Of a stretch of 64,000 nt of DNA, positions 22,300 to 35,077 are shown piece after piece. Location: positions 36,806,729-36,870,728 of the forward strand of contig OX392533.1 of NCBI GenBank assembly GCA_947623455.1. The letters are read 5' to 3'. The DNA comes from Mimachlamys varia (lineage: Eukaryota > Mollusca > Bivalvia > Pectinida > Pectinidae). The notes below the pieces were generated by a model that did no database searches, was not told the origin of the DNA, and saw only the letters and a program-made list of their open reading frames with translations. The first letter of the stretch is position 1. Every line of letters begins with the position of its first letter. The position numbers and the translations under genes were made by a program.

Positions 22300-23742
22300 A
22301 TGGCGGCAGACCTTGTACAGACCGTACTGACAGAGGTGCCAGAGTCTAAAACAGCACTTCTCGGCTGTGTGACAACGCCGAACGAAATAGCGATATCTGT
22401 TAACAGTCTTCTGAGTCGTGCGGTCCAGACTTTCCTCAGTAAAGATTACGGCTCATGTGTCCAGTTTTGCGAGCCGCTACTGGACCTAACGTGGGAGAAA
22501 CTCAACACTGGTCACTGGAAAGACGTCCATCTTTGTTGGCGATATTTGTACTCGCTTGTGTCATTGCTGAAAGGTGTGAGTCAGGTTGTCATAGCAACCA
22601 ATCGTAGTGAAGATACCGGAAATGACGTACTTAGGAACGATCTGCCAAACTCCATTAGAACATTTGATATGGGTCTCCTAATGGGAGCTCCTATTTTTGG
22701 CAACGTTCTTTCAAAATTGTCATTATATGTGCATGACTGGTTAGGTATGCATTCAAGTTGTCCGTCACCGGTAAAAGAATCGGATTCATCATCGGTAAAA
22801 AGTGACAATCCATTAAAAAAGAAACATGTCAGCTTAATTAATTTATGTTCATCAGAGATTCAATGTTCTGAAACCGGTAAGGGAAGGGATTTTGAGCACG
22901 ATAAAAACGTTTCAAAGAAACCAAGAATAGAAATTACAGACATTGAAACAAGTTCAAAGAACCAAATAAAACGAGTAAGCTGCCCTTCCATGGAACTCTT
23001 CCGAAAGGAATATTTGTGTTCTAAGCAACCCGTGATTATAACAGATGCTATGGGCCATTGGCCTGCTATGGGCTGTAGGAGATGGTCATTAGACTATCTC
23101 AAGAAAATAGCCGGTTACAGGACGGTTCCTATAGAAATCGGTTCGAAATACACTGATGATGAATGGACCCAGAAACTGATGACGGTCAGTGAATTCATAG
23201 ATCAATATGTAACAGCGGATTTGTCAAGGTCGAATGACGTCACAGAAGTAAGTGTCAAACATGATAAACCTGTAGGCTACTTAGCTCAGCATCAACTATT
23301 CAACCAAATTCCGGAACTACAAGACGACATCGTAATTCCGGATTATTGTGTTCTGGGCGGAACCGGAAGTACGAATCCGGAAATAAATGATGATGACGTT
23401 GAAGATTTGGATATCAATGCGTGGTTTGGTCCAAGAGGAACGATATCGCCTTTACATCATGACCCAAAAGAGAACTTTCTTGCGCAGGTTGTTGGCCGGA
23501 AGTACATCCGACTATACTCAGAGGTCATGACCCCATATATGTACCCTCATGACTGTTTCATGGACAACACTAGTCAGGTGGACGTAGAAAATCCGGATTA
23601 CGTGAAGTTCCCGCGCTTTAAGAATGCCACTTACACTGAATGTGTTCTGGAAGAAGGAGAGATGCTATTCATCCCTCGAAAATGTTGGCACTACGTGCGG
23701 TCTTTGTCAGTAAGTTTTTCTGTCAGCTTCTGGTGGAAATAA
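22300..23742 (+). CDS. KDM8: KDM8/JMJD5-like JmjC 2-oxoglutarate hydroxylase, single exon
   Basis: A complete 480-aa frame in one exon. JMJD5 proteins are Fe(II)/2-oxoglutarate oxygenases, reported as arginyl C-3 hydroxylases with nuclear roles. The N-terminal helical region (about 30-150) carries WEKLNTGHWKDV and FDMGLLMGAPIFG, typical of the JMJD5 N-domain. A Ser/Lys-rich linker spans about 155-225. The JmjC domain (about 228-480) has the iron triad H386-x-D388 (in TISPLHHDPK) and H464 (in CWHYVR), the presumed 2-oxoglutarate lysine K401 (GRKYIRLY), and ends in the family's SFSVSFWW. It is somewhat longer than vertebrate JMJD5 (about 416 aa), mainly in the linker and a short insert near 305-325. 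The ATG follows an acceptor-like TTACAG at 22285-22290, so a non-coding 5' exon is possible. A TTAA-type MITE ends 24 bp before that acceptor. An AATAAA overlaps the stop codon. Vertebrate KDM8 has several coding exons, so the intronless frame suggests a retrocopy or intron loss. Confidence 0.92.
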   Translation: MAADLVQTVLTEVPESKTALLGCVTTPNEIAISVNSLLSRAVQTFLSKDYGSCVQFCEPLLDLTWEKLNTGHWKDVHLCWRYLYSLVSLLKGVSQVVIATNRSEDTGNDVLRNDLPNSIRTFDMGLLMGAPIFGNVLSKLSLYVHDWLGMHSSCPSPVKESDSSSVKSDNPLKKKHVSLINLCSSEIQCSETGKGRDFEHDKNVSKKPRIEITDIETSSKNQIKRVSCPSMELFRKEYLCSKQPVIITDAMGHWPAMGCRRWSLDYLKKIAGYRTVPIEIGSKYTDDEWTQKLMTVSEFIDQYVTADLSRSNDVTEVSVKHDKPVGYLAQHQLFNQIPELQDDIVIPDYCVLGGTGSTNPEINDDDVEDLDINAWFGPRGTISPLHHDPKENFLAQVVGRKYIRLYSEVMTPYMYPHDCFMDNTSQVDVENPDYVKFPRFKNATYTECVLEEGEMLFIPRKCWHYVRSLSVSFSVSFWWK

Positions 23743-24094
23743 AGAAATCAAAACGTTTTAGTCTGTCCTTCTGTCCTACTACAACCATAAATTAATAGGA
23801 CTCCTCACCCCCGACATGTCAGATCCACAGGGACCTGCGAATTTGTTACAGCTAGTTTTGGGTCTAAACTATAATTTCTAGAGTGTTTTTACACTTCTCG
23901 GGGTTAAGATCAGTTTTCGATGATGGTTTTATGACCATCGAGGGGACATATTGATCGAAAATTAATCTACACAAAAAAAAGTGTAAAATTCCTCTAAACA
24001 ACCTAGTTATTGTTCAAAACAAGCTGTAACATATTTCATATTTACTTCATTAAAAAAAATAAAAGTTCGGCATGAAAGATAATGTTTTAACCAT

Positions 24095-24240
24095 TTCTGT
24101 TGGCCCTGATGAGTGCGCGCAAATGGCCTGTTATTTAGCAGGACATCAGAGTACCTAAAGAAAACCCACAATGTCGGGCAAATCATCAAAATTTCTCAAC
24201 TTGGAGAAAGGCAAGTACGCTATCCACTGCACCACCCGAT
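24095..24240 (-). mobile_element. Degenerate SINE of the same family, reverse
   Basis: GCTATCCACTGCACCACCCGA is the complement of the SINE A-box head, and TTGGCCCTGATGAGTGCGCG matches the body. The B-box region is lost. Confidence 0.6.
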
Positions 24241-24756
24241 TAAGTTCATATTATAATTGCACCAAGACGCAAAAATTACCGAGACAAAATATGTTCACAT
24301 CCTGTTGTTACGATTTTTACATACACGATTTTTCGAATAAGTGTATTAATAAGGTTTCTTATTACTTGTTTTTTCCACAGTTGTTTCGAAAAAAAGTGTC
24401 AGTAAAGTGAGTTATCTTTATTTCATTTTAAATGCAAGTGCATTTCAAAACGAATATATGAAGCCCTGAAGCCGTATTGGGTTTTTTAAACTTGAAGATT
24501 GTAGACAAATCTTTTTGAAATCTCATATGAAAGGTCATCATAGACTATAGTTTTCATTTTGAGACTGATCAGGTTAACAAAATGGCCGACAGACAGACAT
24601 CTTTTCGAAACGTTTCACTATCCCAAAAGATTATCAATAGTAACCCGTATCAATAACCTCAGTCATTTAAAATTTTCGTCACCTCTTACCGATGAATATA
24701 TTTTCATATATTGATATTAATATGTTTTCCATACTTTAACTTGACCTTGAAGTCAA

Positions 24757-24789
24757 TGGTTAGTTTAGTTAGTTAGTTAGTTAGTTAGA
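24757..24789 (+). repeat. (GTTA)n microsatellite
   Basis: About seven GTTA units followed by a fragment with an ACACCGATGTAAATCGGTGT palindrome. Confidence 0.85.
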
Positions 24790-25659
24790 TACGAGTTTAA
24801 CGCCGATACAGACACCGATGTAAATCGGTGTTACGGCCGGCGTCAGGGTGGATGAGTGTGCCATTACCCTATATATGCATGCCTTATCCAATCAAAACCA
24901 ACGTTACAAATCCAGGAATTTCGGTCTCTAGTTTCCTTAACAGGAACATGACAGCTAACACGAATTGTAGATGTAAACAAAAAACTGTACACAAATTACT
25001 CAGACAGGATACACCTTGAAAATATGTATTTTAAACCTTGTGTTTGATCTTTCTTGCCACTTCGTTTTCGGTTGTGGTCTGTAAATAATAATCATACACG
25101 GACCTAGAGTGCAGTGGGATATGATGTATACACGGTGTTCGGATGACCCCGTGGTTTGCTGTTTGCTGCCCTGTTTCGTGTCACTACTCCTTGTAACACC
25201 AGGGTCATTGTTGTTGTCAGCCGTGCTGACACGGGAACAAGGAAACAATGTCCTCAGAGCAAGGCCCCATTTCATGATCAGCGACTTAACTAATTTTGCT
25301 AAAGTAAAATCTAATGAAATATAACACGGGGTATAGAAGTTACACAACGAGTGGTTGTTGGATATGGAAATGATTTCCCTTGAGTGTCCAATTCACTGTC
25401 TGCGATGTAATTAATAACCACGAGTCGTGTGACCTGTTTCTACCACAATCTCAGCCGGAAACAGCTGGAGCGAGCCGCAGACTATGACTAAGCTTGACTG
25501 GGGTTCTAACACGTCACTTCCGATAGGTACTGTGTACTACATCTCTAACCTATTGTACTTCCTGGTAAACAGTGGTTCTCTGGCATAATTATAACTGTGC
25601 TACGGTTATATTCAAACGAAAGTTTAAGGGGGGTTACAGTCGAGACAAAAAGTAATGGA

Positions 25660-27330
25660 GTGGAAGGGGAATCCATAGTACAAAGGGAAAGGAATTCTTA
25701 ACGGGAGGTTACTGTATATAGGAAACACTATGTAGTGGGACAGGGATCCTTAAGGGGATGTTATTTTGTATAGGAAACCTGCAGTGTAGTGGGACAGGGA
25801 TCCGTAAGGGTAGGAAACTGTATATAGGAAACACAGTAGTGGGACAGGGATCCTTAAGGGGTGGTTACTGTATATAGGAAACTACAGTGTAGTGGGACAG
25901 GGGTCCGTAAGGGGAGGTAACTGTATATAGGAAACACAATGTAGTGGGACAGGGATCCTTAATGGGAGGTAACTGTATATAGGAAATGCTACAGAACAGT
26001 GGGACAGGGATCCTTAATGGGGGTAACTGTATATAGCAAATGATACAGAACAGTGGGACAGGGATCAATAAGAGGAGGTAGCTGTAAAATGAAAAAATAA
26101 AAAACCGCAGTACATTGGAACACGGATCATTAAGGGGAGGTAACTGTATATAGGAAATACACCAGTGTAGGGGGACAGGGATCCTTAAGGGGAGGTAACT
26201 GTATAATGAAATACCACAGTACATTGGGGCACGGATCCTTAAGGGGAGATAACCTGTATATAGGAAATACACCAGTGTAGGGGGACAGGGATCCTTAAGG
26301 GGAGGTAACTGTATATAGGAAATACCACAGTACAGTGGGACAGGGATCCTTAAGGGGAGTTAACTGTATATAGAAATACCACATTATAGTGGGACAGGGA
26401 TCCATAAGGGGAGGTAACTGTATATAGAAATACCACAGTACAGTGGGACAGGGATCCTTAAGGGGACGTAACTGTATATAGGAAATACCACAATGTAGTG
26501 GGACAGGGATCCTTAAGGGGGGTAACTGTATATAGAAATACAACAGTACAGTTGGACAGGGATCCATAAGGGGAGGTAACTGTATATAGGAAATAAGAAA
26601 GTCTGTGGGACAGGGATCCTTAGGGGAGGTAACTGTATATAGAAATACCACATTATAGTGGGACAGGGATCCATAAGTGGGAGGGGGGGGGGTAACTGTA
26701 TATAGAAATACCACATTATAGTGGGACAGGGATCCATAAGGGGAGGTAACTGTATATAGAAATACCACATTATAGTGGGACAGGGATCCATAAGGGGAGG
26801 TAACTGTATATAGAAATACCACAGTACAGTGGGACAGGGATCCTTAAGGGGACGTAACTGTATATAGGAAATACCACAATGTAGTGGGACAGGGATCCTC
26901 AATGGGAGGTTACTGTAACGGTGGATACATATCTATAAAGGGAGGTAACGGAATATAGGCAGGGACAGTTATCCTTTAAGAAGGATTATTAAACATGTAT
27001 ATAAGGGGGGGGGGGGCACAGCACAGATTGAAAGGGGTCACAAAAGGGAGGTAACTGAATATAGGAAAAAACCACAATGCAGTGGGACAGAGATCCTTAA
27101 GGGGAGGTATCTGTATAAGAAATACCACAGTGTGACGGGACATGGATCCTTAAGGGAAGATAACCGTATATAGGAATAAACAGAGTGTAGTGGGACAGAG
27201 ATCCTTAAGGGGAGGTTACTGTATAAGAAATACCATAGTGTAGTGGGACATGGATCCTTAACGGAAGATAACTGTATATAGGATAACCACAGTGCAGTTG
27301 AACAGGGACCCTTAAAGTGGATAGCGTATA
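25660..27330 (-). repeat. 55-bp satellite array, left
   Basis: About 30 diverged units holding GTGGGACAGGGATCC and GGAGGTAACTGTATATAGG. Most units carry a BamHI site (GGATCC). The long minus-strand frames (IYSYLPLRIPVPLHCG-like) are the repeat translated. The same repeat is inverted at 48250-48845. Confidence 0.95.
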
Positions 27331-28394
27331 ACTTGTATTAGCTACATTGTAGAACATGAAACACACAGCTGGTAAATGTTTGTTTTTGTTGTGTGACATT
27401 TGACAATATATGTAAGTGTTTCTACCTGTCGTCCTTATAAGTCATCCTGTTCACGACTCGAGAAATTTTTGCTTAATAGCCTTCTGTTGTTATTTTCTCT
27501 GGTTGTAAGATTTCTAAAATGTGAAAGTGTTTAACCTTCATCAGAACTTTAATGAAACGGAAGCTAAGCGAAGTGACGAAAATTGGGATTCTTAAATGAA
27601 GTTCATGTAGTTTGAATAAATGATCATTTATATATTTATCTCATTTTAAATATAAAACTTTTATGAATATATAAATAATAGTGTACTTATTAAATAAGTA
27701 AATGTCATATATATGTATTTCCAATGGGATTTTTATGCACTGTACTTTAATGTTCTAGATACGTTCAAATAGTAATAAATAAGTTATAAACGTACTTCTG
27801 CATCAATTATTAACCAGAGATTCCTTTTACAAACTGAAATAATATTTAACTGACGTGGGTCAGATGAAAATAAACGTAAGTAATACAGACAAACCTCGTT
27901 ATCGCGAAGTCGACTGATCGTGGTAAAACTTCAAGTTATCCGGTTATTCGAGTTAAGTGAAATTGAATGGTAAGTTTGAAAGTTGGTTGAACTAAAGACA
28001 TACTTCGAATTAAACGTGTTTTTTGTATTTTACGAAGCGTTGACGTAACGTAGTCCAACATGGCACCATAAATTACGTCATAATTGCCTGCTTTAAATCA
28101 GTGTCATCTAAGCGATTGATTCAAAGCCATTATACATGTTATCTGTGGCGGAGTGCAAAGCTTTGATATTGCGTATTCCAACATGGCGTCAGAATAACGT
28201 CATGTGATGTGGCATCGTAAATTGTAGTATACAGTGTGATAAATAAATGTACTACAAGTTGGTTTACTAATGATACAAAGGCGAATGCAACACAGAATGT
28301 AAATATAAAATAAAACACATTTTCTGGTAATTCAATGGCAAATGTAATAACGATGACAAGAAGAGACGAAACGTTTAAAAAATAAATTATTGAC
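27331..28394. other. Intergenic downstream of tyrosinase A
   Basis: AT-rich. A short fragment at 27890-27990 (AAACCTCGTTATCGCGAAGT) resembles the Tigger-like MITE ends found at 33.4, 37.8 and 56.0 kb. No gene seen. Confidence 0.5.
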
Positions 28395-31300
28395 CTAACA
28401 AAGAAATCTCACAGAGATTCTGTCGTGGTTTAAGACTGGAAACTCCCCGGAAACATCCCAAACTAATCTGACAGCGTCACCGTAATCTCTCCCGTACATT
28501 TTAGGAGGATTTGAAGTAATTTGCACTGCTCCAGAACACGGAACAAATCTGCCAGATTTCCGACAATACGGCCGACATACCCGGCCACATTCATCGTATG
28601 TGGTTAAAAGAACTTCCGTTAAATGTTTTTCTGGACTTTTCACAGCAATATAGACAATCGATGAAGAGAACGGTTGTCTCGCGTCGAGAAGTGCGAATTC
28701 TCGATACGTTCCGTGATAGTTTAGTCCATTGCTGTGCACCATCATTTTCATGAACACAGAATCTTTTCTTTCCTCTTTGCAGAACTGAGTGTCTTGGCCG
28801 TCTCGTGGGATAAAATATTCCTTTAAACTTGCATACTGTGTTGGGTCGTACATGTCAACAGTATCAACTATTTGTGAGTTTTGAATTGGAAAAACGTTGA
28901 ATTGTTGAAGTTTCGGATTTCTCTTCAACACGATTTCTACGGGAACGTAGACCCAGACCCTAGTATCAGTCAAGCCGTTCATTTCAAACAGATTTTGAAT
29001 GGCATGCGGTGGTTCTTTAACTGGACAGATTTCGCCCATGCTTCTAAAAATTTGCAAATGATTCTCCGCTCCATTGCTTTTTCCATTTCCGGAACTCCTT
29101 TTCGCTCTATTACCGCCGAAGAAATTTGGCGGGAAAGGTGGCATCTGAGGTGGCTGTTGTGGAGAGCCCGGTGGTTGCTGTGACCACATGTTGGGTGGCA
29201 TTGACCTACCACGTGATTGGGGTCCTCCAGAAGGCATTTGTCTCCCGCGTGATTGGGGTCCTACAGGTGTCATTTGCCGTCCACGTGATTGAGCTAAGAT
29301 TGTATTCATTGGTACCCCACGTGTTCTTGACGTACTTCCGGTACGAGGCATTGGTCTCTGTCGTTGGTTATTGCCGGACCGTGGCGTAGGTCCTGCTCTA
29401 GACGTTCCCATTCTGGGCGGATTTCCGTTGCCAAAAGCTTGAGATTCGACTGCAGTTACGCTTACGCAGTTAGGCGATCCGAACCGAACCTCGCACCGGA
29501 GATACTTGCTACCGCAAGTTGTCTGACGGTATGTGCACGTGGGGGAGTTCTCGTAAGTATAAATCTGTGTCGTGTATATATCACTCAAACCATGGATCAT
29601 GTTGAGTTTCCCAAAACCCATCTTAGAATTTGGAGACTGTGACGCCGGACCAAACCTCCGTGGATAGTCCGTCGTTGGATTTACTCCGTTCCTGCGTTGG
29701 TTCACACGAAACAGTTCCCATAAATAATCCACGAACGCGTGATGCAGAAAAAATACAGGATCAAACGCCGAGTGTTCAGCTGGCGCCATTATACCACCGA
29801 TCCATTTATGAACCTCACCGTGTCGGATTTCAAAGTCAAACGGAGGCTGCGCATGCGGCTCTGATATGTCTGACATGTGTACTCGCGAGGTTATAGCTTG
29901 TGTCTGTCTGTTCGACAACAGCTGACCTTCTTGGCCCAAATTTCTGACTAAAGGCCCGGATGGAGTTTGCCAGTAAGCGAAAGGTCCACTGACGACTCTC
30001 CCGAAGCCGTTCCCGATAAACTCGCCTGTCCACATGACGGAAAGACTCGGGTTCGTCAGACGCTCATCCATCCGGGAATCCCAGTAGGGCAGAATTACGG
30101 AGGGAACTTTCTGACGGAGGGCATTCTCGTATCTGGTAAACAAAAACCAAAGAAATCGAAAATAAAATAAGTGTATGTGATATCCTTGAATATTTAATCT
30201 TATTTGAAACAAGTTTTTTCATTGGTTTAAAATTTTTTGTCATCCCATAACGTAAAAATTGACGTCACCGTTTATAACGTCGCTTTTGATTGGCTGATGC
30301 AGCATCCTATTAATTTGTAAGAGAAAATAGTCTATCGATGAAGTGAATTTTTCAGGGTATAGATTAAAATATAAGGATTAACTTGAATTAATTTTTAATG
30401 TTATGAGGGTATAACACAAAAAGACGGAGTGTATTCTAAATAAACCGCGAAGCGGATTGTGATGAGAATACATTCTGTTTTTTTGTGTTATACTTGGTTT
30501 GGATGTTATAACCCCATAACATTAAAAATAAATTCAAGTAAATCCTTCAATAAACTTTATAAAGTTTATTGTTTGTGTAATATGTGTATAAGGGTCATCT
30601 GAATTTGGAAGTCTGTTCAATTGGTTCTAAATTTCAATTTGATACATGTAGGTCAGTATGTGAGAGGATACACGAACATTATAAAAATGGCCCTGTGTGA
30701 ATTCCCAAATGTCTAGCATGACCCTATGCAAATACTTACATGTCTAACAAGACTCAGTGTAAACACTTGCATGATTAGCATGACCCTGTGCCAATACCTA
30801 CATTGTAATGATTCGCAGGAACCTGAATCAATTCTTTAAAGATAAGCCTGATTCTATTTCAGTACTTACATAATTAGCATGACCCTGTGCCAGCCTAGGA
30901 AAGCTGCACCGTGATGGATGTCGTCTCCCAGCTTCTGATGAAGATTGGCTAAAGCGTCATACCGGTTTGGATGAATCGACTGTAACATATATGTAAACAA
31001 GTTTAAAGAAAGTTCTTAGATGAATCTTGATTTTTTCTTTAAATTTACTGAGGTAAGGAACACATCGCTACTCTGAAAACTTGAAAATTAAACTTAAATA
31101 CTTGTTTTCCGATCCCAAATTATTAAACATGTATGTATACTCATTTGATATTGAATGAATAATTGAATATTGAATAAAAACATTGTTAAACTTACTAAAC
31201 TCAAACTTGCTTTCACTTTAAAATCAGAAAAATAGATTTGCTAGCTTCAATGTGTGAGCAAAATGTCGCTTTTCAACGTTTCGAATAGTGTCCCTCTGTC

Positions 31301-31967
31301 TCCATTGCCGCAATGGAGAAAGAGGGACACAAAAATGAACAGGCATTTTGCTTGCGTGGGGTACTGGATGATAGCATTTTACTTCTGTTTTTATCGATAG
31401 AGCCGATGGGCATTTGACAGAATTATTTAGACAATAAGCGACATAAATTGCATAAAATTTACATTTCAACATCGAAGGAATCATTCGCAATTATCTCACA
31501 AACAGTCTACATTCTGAATTTTGAGTACCAAATGATTTCATAGAAACTGGTGAAAATGTAGTACTTCGCGTAGGAGAATAACTTACTGAATCTGCTTTGA
31601 GCATTTGTATTGCTCTGTGATAATTCCTTCTCTCAGTGTCCGTGAGACGGCGATACTCTTGTCGAACTCTCAGTGGCTCCGCCTGTCGCTTCCGCCTTTC
31701 TCCTTCCGTCATGCGCAGGAGCTCATCCACCCATTGGTTTGTTTCACTGGAGATATTATGCCACAACCGTCTCGCCATGTGCCACCGGAACTTCTGTACA
31801 CACCAACTGTGGCTACAGTCCCAGCGTGGATCGGTGGCATTGATATGGAATCGTTTTTCTTCAAAACATTTTAAAATTTCTTCTGGTGGATAAATAGCTC
31901 GAAAGCGGGCAGACACAAGATGGAAAATGGCGATAAGGCCAAACACTGATATAATACACCACTGCAT
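28395..31967 (-). CDS. Secreted tyrosinase A with Arg/Gln/Pro-rich linker and C-terminal domain
   Basis: Type-3 copper protein, predicted to oxidise phenols to quinones outside the cell; bivalve relatives act in shell, periostracum and pigment formation. Coding exons on the minus strand: 31967-31587, 30979-30870, 30132-28395 (phases 0 and 2), giving 742 aa. Residues 1-20 form a signal peptide (hydrophobic run to LVSA). CuA lies across exons 2-3 with H141, H149 and H158 (FLGWHR). CuB has H268 and H272 (RHGEVH) and H295 (DPVFFLHHAFVD). After the catalytic core, about 395-510 is a low-complexity stretch with repeated SRGRQM/GPQSRGR units followed by Pro/Gln-rich sequence. About 545-742 is a Cys-containing C-terminal domain (GRVCRPYCRKSGRFVPC). 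The start codon directly follows TTTTCAG, so an intron probably ends at the ATG and a 5' UTR exon lies further upstream. It shares intron positions with the neighbour at 39.9-42.4 kb. Confidence 0.93.
30373..30547. mobile_element. Fold-back MITE in tyrosinase A intron 2
   Basis: AAGGATTAACTTGAATTAAT pairs with the right end ATAAATTCAAGTAAATCCTT; inner arms GTATAACACAAAAA and TTTTTGTGTTATAC also pair. Confidence 0.75.
31257..31351. repeat. Long imperfect hairpin in tyrosinase A intron 1
   Basis: GTGTCCCTCTGTCTCCATTG and CAATGGAGAAAGAGGGACAC form a 20-bp stem with one mismatch and a 3-base loop (31288-31330); pairing continues outward with AGCAAAATG and CATTTTGCT. Likely a MITE remnant. Confidence 0.7.
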
Positions 31968-34900
31968 CTGAAAATGACAAAATCAACACGTATAAAACAA
32001 GAAAGTTTTCAACAAATTGAATGTTGTTCGAATCAGCTTAATATGCTAACGTTATATTAAAGGAATAATTGTCGTCAATAAATTTGAAGCAATATGAAAA
32101 AAAAATGCGAAACAGGAATAAAATTGTAATAAAAATGATATGAATCAGCGAAAAAGAAAAAAACGAGACAAATATGTTTTGGAATATATAAGACCCATTA
32201 ATGTTACCACAATACATTAATGTATTTTTTTATATTCTTGCTCTTTATAATGCTGGACGTTTAATTAACATGATGTCGTGACATTTCACAGCTTTCAATC
32301 ATTATAAGCAATAAACCATCTAAGTATGACACGGGGATAGTTACACGGTAGTTAAACAGATGATTGAATTATGATTTAATTGTCTATGTCTTAAGAACAT
32401 ACCAGTTATAGGCGTCCTGTTTAAGAAAATATAATGGCTATATATGTACATGTATATATAATTAAAACATTTTGTAGCTAGATCTGCTAATGTTTCTGTG
32501 ATTAATTTCCTAATTCTCAATTTACACCGACACATTATTTTTTGATAATGTATGTTTATATCACTATTTAACGTAGGTTTGGGTTATTGGTGGAGTCTGG
32601 AAGAATCAAAAATGAAAGATAGCTGCAGAAAGAAAAAAACAAAAGAGATATACACATGCAAATTAAAATGAAAGAAAGATCGAAAGAATAAATGGATATA
32701 CACCTTTAGGAAAAAACGATCGAATTAGTTAATTAATATGCATTTGAACTTTCGAGAAAATAAATGGACGAACGAACGAATGAATGAATGAATGAATGAA
32801 TGATTGAAATAATTAATTAAGTAAAGGGCAGTCGTTGAATGAACGTGGAGTCACTTAAACAAACAAAAAAAATATTAATTGATCAATTAGTAGGGTTGAT
32901 AAAATGATCGAATGAAATTATTAATTAAGTACAGGCAACGAAATAATAAATGAACAAAGAAGCGAACGAATAAGTAATTGAATGAATAATGAACGAAAGA
33001 ATGTAGTAAGAAATACAAAACAGTTTAAAGGAAAGTGAATACGGAATATTTCAGTCAATGCCCTCCTTTTTCAATTTAAGGGCTTTAATTTCGATGATGT
33101 TCCCGTGTAATACAATGACTTTCCTAAATTAGCCAATATTTTAAAGTCTGAAACTAAACAACTGTGGGCTGTCTGAGTTTTTATTGTACATCCCTGTCCT
33201 TAAAAATTCAGTTTTATTATAATTTTCCCATCAAAAACTAATATTTAAATATTAATGATAACACTCATAATAATGTCATTTCTTTTTGTTTATTTTCTTG
33301 TTTTATTATAATCAAGCGTGTCGAATTATAATCTGATTCAACATATCAAAATGAAAGAATGAACAACGCAAAACCGTTGAACCTCGTTATCTCGAACGTA
33401 TTCCTCGAATATCATGTTTAATTCGAAGTATATCGTCGCTCCCTGCCAAACTTAACGCTAAGTATTCGAATTCTTTTAACTCGAATACTCTGTTAACTCG
33501 ATGTTCGACTTCGAGATGAGTTTCGATTTAACCTAACATTGCTGTATCTGTACATCAACAATGTCCATTGAATATCTCGCTGATGTAGTGCTGTTTTCTA
33601 TATACATATACATGTACTACACTCTCAGATATTAATTATGTCCAAGTTTTAATATCTTGATATTATGAAATGACGGCATATGCATTAAAACTTGCTCCTT
33701 ATCAAGAAAGATACCAATTATTTAACTTTTCATAATCGGTTATCAGTAAAATATGTCTAAGAAATGGCGTATAAATTCATACATACAGGTAAGTTTTAAA
33801 ATACATAATCATCACTTTCTTGCTTTCGTCTTTATTATTTGTTTGCTTTCTTTTTCATTTTCAGTAATGCATTTAAATTCGCAATTATTGACATCCGACC
33901 ATACTTATTCATTTGATTAATAGTTTATCTATTTCACATGTTTTACGAACATCAAAATAAATACTTTTATTATTAATTCCACTGAACTTGAAGTGTACCG
34001 AACGACAATTCGGAATACATGCACATTGAAACAAATTTCTTTCCATTTTTTAAGTTTGAAAATTTAGCTTGATAAAAAAATTACCTTAAACTTGTACAGT
34101 ATGCATATCTTACCTTGTAAATGTAACCAGCGAAGCTCCTTGAATACACCAATCACATAACCAAGCGAAAAATCGATAGTTGATCACAGTCCCCTTATCG
34201 ATAATTTAAGATTCACCCAAAGCCAAGTTAAAAAAAAACTATCTTTACTCTTCATAGATACGTAATATCGTATTGACATGCGCAGTTTAACATCTTACTC
34301 AAGGTTATAAAAAAATCAAGACATTTTGAATCGTGTCACACCACTGCCATATGCTTAGAAAATGACGTAAAAACTTAAGAAAGTAGCTTTATAATAAATG
34401 CGTTACGTGAATCCTAAAGGTCAGGGTTTATTAGTATTCATAAGTGACATTTCCCAAAGTGGATACTCAAAGTCATATTTAGTTTATGATTAAGTTATTA
34501 AGTTGACAAGGTCAATCTGGTTCAAAGGTCAAATTGATCACTCCAGACAATATACTTAAACCGCTGTACAGGAAATTAGAGAATAAATTGTCAACGTTTG
34601 AAAAGAACCAAAAACGGACGCTACTTAATTTAGAATAGCACTGCTGTTCCGAGCATATTCAGCTTATGGACAAAAGTGTTATATATTTTTAAATCAAGAT
34701 TTCCTCATTATTTAAACTGAATATGTCCGGGGATTTTAAATAACTGCGGTCTTATTTAATACGTACATAAAATTAAGTCTCCTCAAGACATATTTGACAT
34801 AAACAATTCATTTTAGAAATTTTATTTATTTATCAAAAGGAAAGCCAAGCTTACTATGCTTTCTAAAGATGTGTGTATTTCCATAGGTAAGGAGGCCGTT

Positions 34901-35077
34901 TAGGTCAGCATAACCCTTTTAAGTATACAGGCATATATATCTTTGTGTCAGTTTCAATTTATAAAACTTAACACGGAGACAAAAGGTTGTCTTTATATAG
35001 AACTGACTTCATAAAACATTTTTATTGTTTAGTGTATGTTAAACTGTTGTTAATAAAAACAATATATATACTGAAAA
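31968..35077. other. Upstream of tyrosinase A, no gene
   Basis: Expected to hold the tyrosinase A 5' UTR exon and promoter, which I cannot locate. It contains a (GAAT)n run near 32768-32803 and a Tigger-like fragment at 33372-33540 (AACCTCGTTATCTCGAAC, then ACTTCGAGATGAGTTTCG inverted). Confidence 0.5.

Larger units (their letters stand above)
23743..25655. other. Intergenic, mostly unassigned
   Basis: Apart from the degenerate SINE at 24095 and a TTAG run at 24757-24789, I see no gene. The 115- and 71-residue frames near 25.0-25.35 kb overlap on opposite strands and have no recognisable features. Confidence 0.5.

Noticed and set aside
26295..26902. Minus-strand frames of 129-175 codons in the 55-bp array
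   Set aside because: Translated satellite with shifting frames caused by indels between units.
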